NCBI GenBank assembly: GCA_033980235.1
Contig: CM067072.1
Location: 27,000,192 to 27,064,191 of the forward strand
Length of the DNA stretch: 64,000 nucleotides
From: Diadema setosum
Lineage: Eukaryota > Echinodermata > Echinoidea > Diadematoida > Diadematidae
Direction: 5' to 3'
Shown: in pieces, positions 1-10,100 of the stretch
How positions within the stretch are numbered: position 1 is the first letter of the stretch
Layout: every line of letters starts with the position of its first letter
Notes under the pieces: generated by a model
Seen by the model: only the letters and a program-made list of their open reading frames with translations
The model's database searches: none
What the model was told of the DNA's origin: nothing
Translations under genes and position numbers: made by a program

Positions 1-335
1 ATTTAATAAATGTTCGAAATATCACATTTCATGCATATTGTAGGTCAGTTGTATCACAAAACATCCTACCATATAAAATTTTTGCAATAAAGCCTAAAAG
101 ATATCACTGTTTTCTCATTAAACCGTAACAAGTTTACTGTAGACGGTTTAGTCTGGAAAAATTTTTTGATGACAACTATTGTTCACATTTTGTATATTAA
201 ACAATATTACATTGATTATACTGATTAAAATTTTTACATTGGTCGTTTCTATCCCTAACTCACATTCTAGAAACATTTTGAAGCAATAATGCTGGGTTTT
301 TGTTTCATCTGCAAATGGTAAATTCTGCCTTTAAA
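1..335 (+). repeat. Dispersed repeat family A, forward copy (left edge of window)
   Basis: This AT-rich segment recurs in reverse orientation at about 1903-2265 and forward again at about 28905-29187, continuing at 33148-33180. Shared landmarks include ACCATATAAAA, GATAAAGCCTAAAA, TATCCCTAACTCACATT and ATCTGCAAATGGTAAAT. Together with the reversed copy it forms a large inverted repeat with arms of about 330 bp enclosing about 1.6 kb. No coding capacity is seen. The family was not identified by name. Confidence 0.75.
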
Positions 336-361
336 GTTGTCGTTGCAGAAAATTGGATTGT

Positions 362-439
362 GTGGGTTTGTTTGTTTGTTTGTTTTTGTTTTTGTTTTGT
401 TTTTGTTTTTGTTTTTGTTTCTGTTTTTGTTTTTGTTTT

Positions 440-477
<38 letters not shown>

Positions 478-487
478 GGGGGGGGGT
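362..487. repeat. Simple repeat: (TTTTG)n, poly-T, poly-G
   Basis: A run of TTTTG units grades into about 36 T and then about 10 G. Reading frames through it (poly-F or poly-K proteins) are artefacts of composition. Confidence 0.95.
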
Positions 488-879
488 CATACAGTATAAT
501 GCGATGTAAAGTCCATCGCTCATTCCTTTCCCCCTCATGTTTTGGTAATGTTTTACTTTAAAATGAATTAATACAACTAATTGATTATGCAATAAGTGCA
601 ATATCTCCCCGATACTACTGAATATTTTCGCAAAACTGATACCAGTCATGCGTGTCTTTGCTAACACCTTCTTTCTTTCTTTTTTCTTTTCTTGTTTTTT
701 TTTTTTTTGCCAGTGGCAATGCTCCATTTCTTCATGTAGGCCTACTTCAGTATGCGAACAAAATAAACGAATCAGCAAATAGAGAGAAAGCACAAACCAG
801 TATGAATGAAATAATGACTTACGGATGAATAAAAAAAATGAATGGACAACCAAACATACGTGTACTTAAACACCCCCAT

Positions 880-936
<57 letters not shown>

Positions 937-1902
937 ATTGTAGCTGTGCTTTACCATGGGTGAAGAGAATGCTCTCTCGGTCAATGCAAAATAGTCAACT
1001 GCCACCGTGACCCTGCTCGTAAATTAAACATGCGATTTATCTGTGAAGATTCATGTCCGTGAAATGTAGACCTATAGCAACTGTCAGAAAGAAATAAAAA
1101 TGGTCAGGTGACGCTGTTTTCGCCATTTACGTCACAAAGACGTCTACTTGGCAACACGGCTATACTCAGTATTAACCACAGTAACTGCATGGGCGCTCAC
1201 TTATTGACCTCATCACGCCCATCCACGGTCCCACGTAACCGATGCGCAGGTTGGAATAAGCCAGTTCGGAGTTCCACTCTGCGCATGAGCAGAAAAAAGG
1301 TCATTCGGACCAACAGGCACGTTGGTTTTTAAAGTCACTGGGATAAGCGTCTGTGATGTATTATTATGTATGATGATTATTTATGTAACCTTATAAATGC
1401 TGCTTGCCAGCACATCCACCTGACAGCAAAAGTGGTATTTGGCAATATCGATAGAAAGAGGTTGCTCTTACATTCAATGTAAGATAATGAAATGGATGCT
1501 TTCCCAAGTGTTAATTGACGGATCATTCTGGTCATCTGGTCTATGCGAGTTCATTCTTTGTTTAAGCAGGATTGACGAATACCATAAATGTGCAAATCGT
1601 TACGTAAAGCTTATGCATTATGTCGCTCTGAAAACGAGTGAAGAGCCCCTTAACCGACTGAGAAAAAAGAAAGGTCATTCGGACCAATGTGCCCATGAGC
1701 TAACTTCGAACTGGCTTATTATACGCTAGCTTTACTTACTTTATTACTAGCTTTACGCTAGCTTTACTATACCGAGCTTTACTTAGCACGGTATTTTCAC
1801 AAATTTCGATGACAGCGCTTTGGAATTGTACGAGCTCTCTTGAAATCACTAAGCAATCGCCAGAGAATTTTCCTTACAGACACGATAGAGCAATTTGTCA
1901 TT
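488..1902. other. No gene seen; (CA)n tract and a possible degenerate MITE
   Basis: This is the interior between the two inverted family-A arms. It contains a T-rich tract near 690-708 and a (CA)n microsatellite at 881-933. The motif ATAAGCCAGTTCG near 1256 is matched in reverse near 1712, and GGTCATTCGGACC occurs near 1299 and 1673, suggesting a degenerate MITE of about 470 bp. No coding region with recognisable domains was found on either strand. Confidence 0.5.
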
Positions 1903-2265
1903 AAAGGCATTATTCACCATTTGCGGATCAAAGAAAAACCCAGCTGTATATAGTGCTTTAAAATAATTATAAAATGTGAGTTAGGGATAGAAACAATCAA
2001 TGTAAAATTTTTAATCAGTATAATCAATGTTATGTATTGTTCAATTGTTCAATACACAAAATGTGAACAATTGTTATAACAAAATTGTTTCCAGATTAAA
2101 ACGTCTAAATGCAATTATGATTTATGGAGAAAAACAGTGATATCTCCTTATATTTTAGGCTTTATCGCGAATTTTTATATGGTAGGATGTTTTGTGATAC
2201 AACTGACCTACACCCCGGCCTATTCATCAAATGTGATAACTCGAACATTTCTTAAATCACGTCCT
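1903..2265 (-). repeat. Dispersed repeat family A, inverted copy
   Basis: The reverse complement aligns with positions 1-335 over nearly its whole length, sharing the same landmarks (ACCATATAAAA, TATCCCTAACTCACATT, CAAATGGTGAAT). The two copies could be the long terminal arms of one element or two independent insertions. Confidence 0.75.
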
Positions 2266-2335
2266 GCTCCCAATGTTAAACAATGCCTTTAAGATTCATG
2301 AATGCTCGTGAACAAACGTAAACAATGTTAATCCC

Positions 2336-3414
2336 GTGTCACACCTTTCCGGGCAAGCCTTGAGTGCGACTTGTGAAGAACAATTTTTACTACCCGGATA
2401 TCCCCGCAGATGACCCGCACATGACAGTACCTAGCACGTATCTTACCCGTAGTCGCCCGGAGGTGCGCACGCATATCTTTTTACCCGCAACCATGTTTAG
2501 GCCCTGTCACACCTCTCCGGGCAAGCTACGCGGGCTTGTGCGTGTAGGGATTTTCCAGCATACCGGACAATCTCTGAGGGCGGACAAAGATTTGGGCGAG
2601 TCAGTGCATGTGTCTTACGTGCTGGACGCGCTCTACTTAAGTTCTACTTGCGGGTATACTGTGTGACCTGTGTGCCAGGCGCGTAGGGGCTGACAACTCA
2701 GTGAAGGAATTTCTCTGAAGGAATGGAAGAAGTCCCACAGAATGTCATTGTCTAGGCCGCATACTGTGACTGCAAAGTACCTGCGTGGGAGTTGCCTGCG
2801 AGGTGCTGCCGCTAAGGGCTTCCTACTGGCGTTCTGCGTGGACCTCTGCGGACAATCCCGGCGACTCACCCGGAAAAAGTTTTGGTCATGCTCAAAACTT
2901 GGCTGCGGGTAAATCGGACCTGCGTGCGCACCTCGGGGCAAATACGGGCGAGATACGCGCTAGGTACTGTCAGGTGCGGACCTACTGCGGAGAGCTCCGG
3001 GTAGCAAATTTGTTTCCCCGCAAGTCAACCCGCAAAACTTCCCCAGATACGGTATGACAAGGCCTTGAGCATGCTCAAAACTTGTTCCGAGCGAGTCGTG
3101 GGAATTCGCTCGCAGAGGTACACGCAGAACACCAGTAGGAGAACCTTACTGGCAGCACCTCGCAGGCAACTCCAACGCAGGTACTTCGCAATACCCGTAA
3201 GTGGCTCGTAACAGAAAACGGATCGGTTTCGAAGCGCTCACGCAGGTCTCACGGAATACACGCAAGTAGAAGGTAAGTAGCACGCGTCTAGCAGGTAAGA
3301 CACAAGCGCGAAACTCGCAAATGTCTTGTCCGCCCGCGGAAAATTCTCCTGCGTGCTGGAAAATCCCTACTCGCAACAAGCCCGCGTAGCTTGCCCGAAA
3401 AGGTGTGACACGGC
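2336..3414. mobile_element. Two interleaved GC-rich foldback MITEs
   Basis: Four arms are visible. Arm L1 (about 2336-2500) pairs with R1 (about 2890-3060), and arm L2 (about 2502-2905) pairs with R2 (about 3062-3414). L2 and R2 begin or end with the same terminal block, GTGTCACACCTTTCCGGGC or its complement, followed by AAGCTACGCGGGCTTGT. The arms are imperfect and several hundred bases long, meeting at a central palindrome around GAGCATGCTCAAAAC. No transposase is seen. The termini and centre resemble the element at 12434-12951, so they are probably one non-autonomous family. Confidence 0.65.
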
Positions 3415-4310
3415 CTTTGATGGTAACAGCAAAGTGAAGGCTATATTAGTTTAACTTCCCTGCGTTTTTTTTTTTTTTATTTGTCACATATAGGGATGTC
3501 AAAAATATGCATTCACAATAGATGTGCATAATTTATGTATTGATATGCATATTTGACGTCTTTCAAAACGAGGAATCAAATCATCCTCTCCGTCACGTGC
3601 TTATGACGTCACCTGCGTACAACTCTGTGGTAATTCGTGTAACCGACACTCCCGAAATAATCATTTTTTTTTTTTTCATTGTACTGTGTGCGCACTATAG
3701 TCTCATGTGCCGGAACATGAATTTCATCAAAAGGAGTTCAGCATAGTCTGCATATAAAAGGAATACCTCTTCTATAGGATTAGTAACAGCCAGGAGTTAG
3801 TTTAATTGTCCATGAGACATGTACTTTGGGTTGATATTCCAAGTGATACTGTGACTGTCTTGATCATTTATTATGCTCGTGGATGGAATTAATGTTAACC
3901 ACCTTTTGTCATCCAACTACATCTCTTTGGGAAACTCTCACTGTAAAACACTGTTACACCAAGCTGCGCTGCACTATTTACTCGTTTGCAGTAAGCTTGG
4001 AGGATTGATGGGCACACGCCTTATAATAATTATTATGTAGCCCCGTTTTAACAGAGCCTTGTTACCTCTACAACATCCTGGTAGCGCCCGGTAACTCGTT
4101 GATTTTATTTTATTCATTATTATTATTTTTTTTTTGTAACTGATCAGTGATGGGAGTCATTGGGAATGCTGGGGGATGATTGTTCAATCCCTGTGGAATC
4201 CCTGTGGGATTCATTTAAGAGTACATTATATATCTATTGTTGTGTGAAAATTGTTTGCTTCAGAATGGTCTCATATTCAAGTAATGTGCAGTTTAATGTT
4301 TCCAGGTTAG
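3415..4310. other. No gene seen
   Basis: AT-rich sequence with short poly-T runs (near 3465, 3664 and 4122). No domain-bearing frame or clear repeat structure was recognised. Confidence 0.5.
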
Positions 4311-4378
4311 CATGCTTGTACAGTGACGGGACGATCATTAACGGCCCGTTAACGATCGCCCGTCACTGTACAGGCATG
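4311..4378. repeat. Long perfect-looking hairpin (about 33-bp arms)
   Basis: The left arm reads CATGCTTGTACAGTGACGGG and continues ACGATCATTAACGG. The right arm is its near-exact complement, ending CCCGTCACTGTACAGGCATG. The loop is only a few bases. This could be a very short MITE or an excision footprint. Confidence 0.75.
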
Positions 4379-4939
4379 ACAGGTGTGAATTGTAAAGTGC
4401 ACAAGAAGTTCAGAAATATAGACGTGAATTACTCATTCATTGAAATACGCAGGAAAACTACGAATAACCCGCAAACTTGCCATAGATCGCGTATTTACAG
4501 ACAGCCCCTCGAAGTTTTTTAAAATCAAGCCACGCACTGCTCAGTGGCATTGCATGGCCAAAGCCGCTACCCTTGGACTTTGCAGTGGATTACTATACAC
4601 ACTTCCGATGGCACAAATTTGTCAATGTAAACAGTGGTTCGACCGCGGTGGAGATGGGGGTTTACCGAACGAAATAAATTGTCAACGATATCAGCAAAAC
4701 TGCGACGTGTTTTCATGAGTATCTACTGAACATTACACATGGCTTTTTCGCACTGTGACGTGTTTTCATGAGTATCTACTGAACATTACATATGACTTTC
4801 GCGAAAAGGGCAATGTCATTGCATATAAATATATTCTTTTAATATTCAGATATTTGTCTGCAAAGTTCGCTTTGATAAAAACAAGTGAAACATAAACTGT
4901 AGCAATAACACTTTATGCAAATTACTGATTCTTGCGTTT

Positions 4940-5410
4940 AGTTGTTTTGTTTTGTTTTGTTTCGTTGGGGTTTTTTCTTCAACAGATTTTTAAAATTGTC
5001 TTTCATCGACGTAAACACCGATTTGATTCAGTGTTTGAATCATAGCCATGATAAGCAAAATCATGGGACTACATACTCGGGTGGTACTCGAAGCCACGAC
5101 CTCCTGATTGTTATAGATAGACAGGCGTCAATATCCACTAGAGACTATTATCGAGCTTCCGCCAGACACCCAGTGATATTTCTAATCCCTTACAACTGCC
5201 TATGAATTCATCAAAAGTAATGATTCTTCCGTCGAAATGAGTGCATCTCTTTGACAAATTGCCCTTCATCGACGTAGATCTACCGATTATTCCAGTTCTT
5301 GAGTAAAAGCCATGATAGAAAAACAAACAAACAAACAAACAAACAAATCACGGACATAAACCATTCGAGTGGGGCTCGAATCCATGACTCCCTGATTGCT
5401 GAATATACTC
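4940..5410 (-). repeat. Tandemly duplicated repeat with tRNA-like B box
   Basis: Two units of about 290 bp share TCATCGACGTA, AGCCATGATA and a block reading GAGTGGGGCTCGAATCCATG in the second unit. On the minus strand this gives GGATTCGAGCCCC, close to the RNA polymerase III B-box consensus, so a decayed tRNA-derived SINE is possible. A (CAAA)n run interrupts the second unit near 5322-5347. Confidence 0.45.
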
Positions 5411-5479
5411 TCTAAAAAACAAGAGACCCGGGGGTCACGCGCTCACCCGAGTATCGCAATTTCACCTTCCACACTCATA

Positions 5480-6482
5480 CCTGAGAACATTGGAAACTTA
5501 GGTCTGCATATATGGATCCCCCCTCCTCAACTCCAGGGTGGAGGGGGCAGGCAGCCCTGGATCTGCAATGAACAAACTTGGAACTAAAGTCATCAATGTA
5601 CAAACTCATGGTATTAACTTTGCTTTATCATTTCTGGTTCTAGAGTAGAAGATTTTAAATATTCCTTAATGTGGGGTAGAGGGGGGGGGGGTGGGTCCCC
5701 TAGGGGCCCCCAAGAGGGACATGGCGCCCATTTGAAGGAATTGAGATTCTAATCCCCCTAGGGGTGCTACCTGCTAAGTTTGGTCAAAATCCATCATGAG
5801 GTTTTTAAAAAGAAGATGAACATGTACAATTCAGGTCCCATTAGGACCCAGCCCCATCCCCTCTCCTGGGTTCCAAAGGGGGGGGGGGGGGGGGGGGGTA
5901 CTCCTGATTCTGCCAATCCCATGAACAAACTTGAAACTACAGTCATCAATGTACTAACTCATAGTATTATCTAAGCCCTGTCACTTCTGGTTCTAGAGAA
6001 GATTTTTAAAGATTCCTTAATTTTAGGGGGTTTGGGCCCCCTGGGGGCCCCCAGGTGGGCCATGGTGCCCATTTGAACAAATTGAGATCCTATACCTAGG
6101 GATGCTACCTACCAAGTTTGGTGAAAAACAGACATGGGGATCTCAAAGTGAAGATGATAACGCACAATTTAGGCCTCATTAGGACCCCTCCCAACCCCCC
6201 TCCCCTGGGTCCTAAAGGGGGGCACCCCTGATTCCCCCATGAACAAACTTGAAACTACAGTCATCAATGTACTAAATCATAGTATTAACTAAGCCCTATC
6301 ACTTCTGGTTCTAGAGAAGAAGATTTTTAAAGATTCCTTAATTTTAGGGGGTTTGGGCCCCCCTGGGGCCCCCAGGTGGGCTATGGTGCCCATTTGAACA
6401 AATTGAGATCCTATCCCCCTAGGGATGCTACCTGCCAAGTTTGGTGAAAATCGGTCATGGGGTTGTCAAGAAGAAGATGAAA
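5480..6482 (+). repeat. Three tandem units (about 320-350 bp) of a G/C-rich repeat
   Basis: Each unit carries CATGAACAAACTTGAAACTA, TTCTGGTTCTAGAG, ATTCCTTAATTTTAGGGGG, a block of G and C runs, GCCCATTTGAA, GGTGCTACCTGCTAAGTTTGG and GAAGATGA. Unit starts are near 5570, 5920 and 6240. Short open frames here are not supported as genes. Confidence 0.8.
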
Positions 6483-6552
6483 ATGTAAAAAGTTTACGCA
6501 CGACGCACGACGCACGACGCACGACGGACGCCGGACGAAGGGCGATCGCAAT

Positions 6553-6588
<36 letters not shown>
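6483..6588 (+). repeat. Repeat tail: (ACGCACG)n tract plus terminal hairpin
   Basis: The tandem repeat ends in ACGCACGACGCACGACGG tracts, then GGGCGATCGCAATAGCTCAC and a strong hairpin with arms AGCTCACTTGAGCC and GGCTCAGGTGAGCT around a TTC loop, followed by AAAAA. Similar tails are, from memory, widespread in marine invertebrate repeats. A hairpin followed by CTAA resembles a Helitron 3-prime end. Confidence 0.65.
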
Positions 6589-6742
6589 TCGAGTGAAAAA
6601 AAGAGTGAATTTAGAATGAATTTAGAGTGAATTTTGGGTGAAAATTTTCATTTTCACTAAAAATTCACTCCAATTTCACTCTAAATTCAATCTTTTTTGT
6701 ATTCACTCCTTTAAGAGTGAATATTTTCACTCGATTTTTTTA
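6583..6742. mobile_element. Small AT-rich foldback MITE
   Basis: Terminal motifs AAAAATCGAGTGAAAA and its complement TTTTCACTCGATTTTT flank an interior built of inverted TTTAGAGTGAATTTT and AAAATTCACTC blocks. The element is almost entirely self-complementary and sits directly after the preceding hairpin tail. Confidence 0.7.
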
Positions 6743-7500
6743 AGAGAGAAATCATAAGCGTGATATCTACTAGACTAGCTACCGAGCATCCACGCGTAAT
6801 AACCCTAACATACGACCATGATAAGGTCTTCAGATACATTCATATTCATATTCATATAAATGTGTTTAGTGTGGGTAGAAAATGACTTAAGTATGTGATT
6901 GTTGATTGCTTGCACGTGACATGCTTTCCTTTCGATACGCACAGCCACACTGTATTGTTCTGTGAATATAAAACCATGATCTTCGTGTACAGGGGAATCC
7001 CCAGGTTTAGTGAAGAATAACCAAGGTTGTATATCATCACACAGTTTCTTTGCTTGGGCAATTTCAATGGGCGATTGGTATGGCCGGACAATGATGCCCT
7101 CTATTGCATTCGTTCAATTATGTTTGCACCAGCTGCGATAAAACTGCACTTGGACCTATAGGCACTATATCCACTTAACCTATTCCCTAGCCCTACGGGA
7201 TCCTGGCGACCTGTGTATTAAGTCTATGGGGATTTCAGAATTCGGCATGGAACGGGTTAATTTACCGTGCTCAGATTATGAAATACGGTATGCCTATAGT
7301 ATATATACATCAAAGATTATGCGCAGTTCACATGTTCTATCTTCTTCAGATCGTGTATCAAGGAGGTGGAGACCTCCTCCATTGTTCTGTGCACTTTACA
7401 TCTCTGTTGAAAACTCAATTTGGCCGATAGGCCTATGTTCCTAACAAAGAGACACCGTATACACGTGTATTTTATTTATTTTTATTATTTTGTGGTTTGG
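6743..7500. other. No gene seen
   Basis: Unique-looking AT-rich sequence. Small open frames lack similarity to families I recognise. Confidence 0.45.
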
Positions 7501-7503
7501 TTG

Positions 7504-7666
7504 TTTGTTGTTGTTGTTGTTGTTGTTTGTTTGTTTTTGTTTTTTTTTGCTTGTTATCTGATGAAACCCGGAAGGGCCCCCACCCACTTTGAAAATGTGG
7601 CGCCGGCCATGAGACAGGCACACATACGCACATGCAGTAGGCCTACATGTAATATTACTGCTGCTG

Positions 7667-7702
<36 letters not shown>

Positions 7703-7744
7703 ATAATAATAATAATAATAATAATGATGATAATCATAATAATG

Positions 7745-7781
<37 letters not shown>

Positions 7782-7823
7782 TATTTATGATCATTATTAT
7801 CATTATAATTATTATTTTTTAAT

Positions 7824-7894
<71 letters not shown>

Positions 7895-7925
7895 CATCAT
7901 CACCATCATCATCATCATTATAACA
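7504..7925. repeat. Compound trinucleotide repeats
   Basis: A (GTT)n tract near 7506-7530 is followed at about 7660-7920 by (TAC)n, (TAA)n, a short interruption, (TTA)n and (TCA)n. The (TAA)n and (TTA)n arms are complementary and could fold back. Long poly-N, poly-I, poly-S or poly-L frames here are artefacts. Confidence 0.95.
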
Positions 7926-8764
7926 AAAATAAGAATAGGCCTGATGATCATAATGTAACAATATGATATATGAATGTACAAGCCAACACACTCAAGAGAT
8001 TCATCGAAATAAGCGTAACACGTACAGCGACTGTTATATTCTTGCAACTTGACGCGCATATAATGTTAAATGCTGCCTGATCTATCCTATTGAATAGGTC
8101 TATATGCCCCACATCGCTTTCACGACGCTCTTTAAGAGTCAGTGCAATAGGTGATAGGCGCAGACGCATTAAGATGATTATACATACTTTAGTATCAATG
8201 TGTTTGACAACGCGCCGATCAGTTCTTGTCATTTTCTGAGATTATATCGCGAGGAAAGCATGAGGGTAATCATGACAAACGTGACGCAGGCGCACTTGTG
8301 TGTGAACAATAACCCAAACAAACGAAGAGAATGGTCGAGCATATCCAGAAGTACAGTTAAGCGTGCGATAAGTCTTGCAGCCTGCTTTCTGAATGTTGAC
8401 AGTCTTGCGTTGTTCGCCCATGCACGGCACGCACGGTTCTGATGCTGTCATAAGAACGACTGAAGTTCATGTCGCCCCGTGAAGTAGTAGGTCACGGCGC
8501 GAACTAGATCTCACCAGCACTGCTGATACTACACCATCGACTATAAGAACGACCACAAGTTAATAACATAGGCCTACCGATCACTGCGGACGAATCTTGG
8601 CTCTGACATCAATACTGTTGACCTATCGCCCTTTAGTGAATCGGAAAACTCACATGTCCCCCCCCCCCCCGTCAGCTCCATGTCAATCAATTTTACACTG
8701 TATCATAATCTATCAAACGCGTATCCTATACATGTAAGTTATCAATCCCTCGATCCGTCACCAT
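7926..8764. other. No gene seen
   Basis: Mixed-composition sequence with a poly-C run near 8659-8670. No coding domains were recognised. Confidence 0.45.
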
Positions 8765-8852
8765 CGTCTGTTGAGAATGAGAAGGGCGTTAAGTTGTCCC
8801 GAACACTATGGGTTTAGAGGGAACTTAACGCCCTTATCATTCTCAATCGACG
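8765..8852. mobile_element. Hairpin MITE, copy 1
   Basis: The left arm begins CGTCTGTTGAGAATGAGAAG and continues GGCGTTAAGTT. The right arm is the complement, ending CATTCTCAATCGACG. The loop is about 20 bases. The same arms recur at 14048-14126, so this is a small dispersed family. Confidence 0.75.
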
Positions 8853-9183
8853 TCCTTATAATATGCGTAAGTTTTAATGTATGTCACTTCCGAGCTGTGG
8901 AGAACCTGCGTACGCGATATTTGCCCCGGTGATTACACACACAAAGGCAAGAGCGTGACGTAATGCGGGACGTTCATCTATTGAATGATATTTTTTGAAG
9001 TCATTGTCGCAGATAGATGTTACGTGAGTTTATTATGATCAGTCAATCTGCATCTGATATAGGCACCCGTGAATGGCTTGCATAGTTCATTATGACCCAG
9101 CTCGTGCGCATTTGGATATCTGTTTACAAAACGAAAAAACAAAACAAAACAAAACAAAACAAGAACACCAAAACACCACGAAC
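8853..9183. other. Sequence downstream of the minus-strand winged-helix exon
   Basis: If the exon at 9184-9786 is spliced, this is the start of its first intron. It includes an (AAAAC)n tract at about 9133-9160. No PHD or SAM exon was found on the minus strand between here and position 1. Confidence 0.5.
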
Positions 9184-9786
9184 CTTCCGTTTCAAGGGCG
9201 GTCGCCCTCTCTTCACTTTCTGCGCGTTCTCGTTTTCATGGCTGTCCCAAATTTTTGCAAGGACATATCGACCCTCTTTGGCCGTGAAAATCCGTCCTGC
9301 ACCGATTTCTCTCTTGATGGCCTCTTGCAGATAGCTGTGGGTGAATTTTGTGTCGGGGTCCTCATCAACGAAAAACTTCTCGATCTCCTCCAAAGTCGCT
9401 CCACCCTCTTCAGGCGCGCGGTCAGCTTTGCGAGGCTGAGGAAGACTTTGGGCCTGTCCCGAGCGAATAGATTCGTCTTTGGCCGTTAGTTTCTCGATCG
9501 CAGCAAGAATGGCTCGCGTGGCATCGTTGGAATTGAGCTGAGATCCACTTAGGCGACTTCTGCACCATTTGGCGGCATTTCTGTAGCTGGTGTTACCTTT
9601 GTAATCGACTTTGATGACGGTTTCCGCGTCCACCATTTGATTCAACTCCCGAATCACGTCCATGCTGCGAATGCCATTTTTACGCTCCACCATGTGACAA
9701 ATTCGCTCCAAGTCGGGTCGAGCTTTGCGCTTTCGCAAAGAGTCAATGGCATCGAGAATCACAGCTTGGCTATTAACTGCAGCCAT
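9184..9786 (-). CDS. Winged-helix/H15 first exon, inverted duplicate of the SAMD1-like exon 1
   Basis: This exon encodes 201 residues from an ATG in the context GATATGGCTGC. Residues about 5-75 form a SAMD1/KAT6A-type winged helix (RKARPDLERIC, then KGNTSYRNAAKW), the fold that binds unmethylated CpG DNA in those families. Residues about 125-185 resemble the second, H15-like winged helix (LEEIEKFF and a diverged C-terminal part). The exon ends in a basic AT-hook-like KRGRPPLKRK. A donor, AAG followed by GTTCGT, falls at 9184/9183 in phase 0, the same place and phase as in the plus-strand copy. Reading past the donor gives only a hydrophobic tail. Residues 7-153 are nearly identical to the plus copy, but the last 45 differ strongly. 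Downstream exons are not visible in 1-9183. They may lie outside the window, since the plus copy has a 17.4-kb first intron, or the copy may be a partial duplicate. The intact frame argues against an old pseudogene. Confidence 0.8.
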
Positions 9787-9869
9787 ATCAAATATTAGAA
9801 TGTTCCAAAACTCGTCTGAAAGGACGTAAATTGGGGCGAAAATGATTATGCGTCTCTGTTTTTTTCTAT

Positions 9870-10100
9870 GAAAGCGCTTGTGGTAAGATCAGAACACGCA
9901 CAGCACATGAAGCTGTTGCCTTTACACACGCGTCCGCTCGTCATTGAATATATTACTCAAGCGGCGGCATGCGTGTAGTCAAACTGTAGTTGTATCGCAA
10001 CGCTAAACATACACCAAAGTAGATCGAAGATTATTAGTGCGCATGCGTTGTCCTCTGTTACTGCACGCTGAACTCCGAACACAGTGTATGCCCCGTTGCC
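9870..10100 (-). promoter_or_regulatory. Putative promoter of minus-strand winged-helix exon
   Basis: Read on the minus strand, this segment aligns with the region upstream of the plus-strand exon (16630-16870). Shared blocks include ACAACGCATGCGCA (NRF1-like core GCATGCGC, near 10051-10038), TAATCTTC, CTACTTTG, TTTAGCG and TTCAATGACGAGC. It is clearly more diverged than the coding core. No TATA box was noted. Confidence 0.55.

Noticed and set aside
305..853. Open frame of 182 residues on the minus strand
   Set aside because: It runs through poly-A and (CAAAA)n tracts, giving Lys/Thr runs; it has no domain and its length is composition-driven.
7420..8059. Poly-Asn, poly-Leu, poly-Ile and poly-Ser proteins on both strands
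   Set aside because: Translations of trinucleotide microsatellites; every frame stays open by composition.
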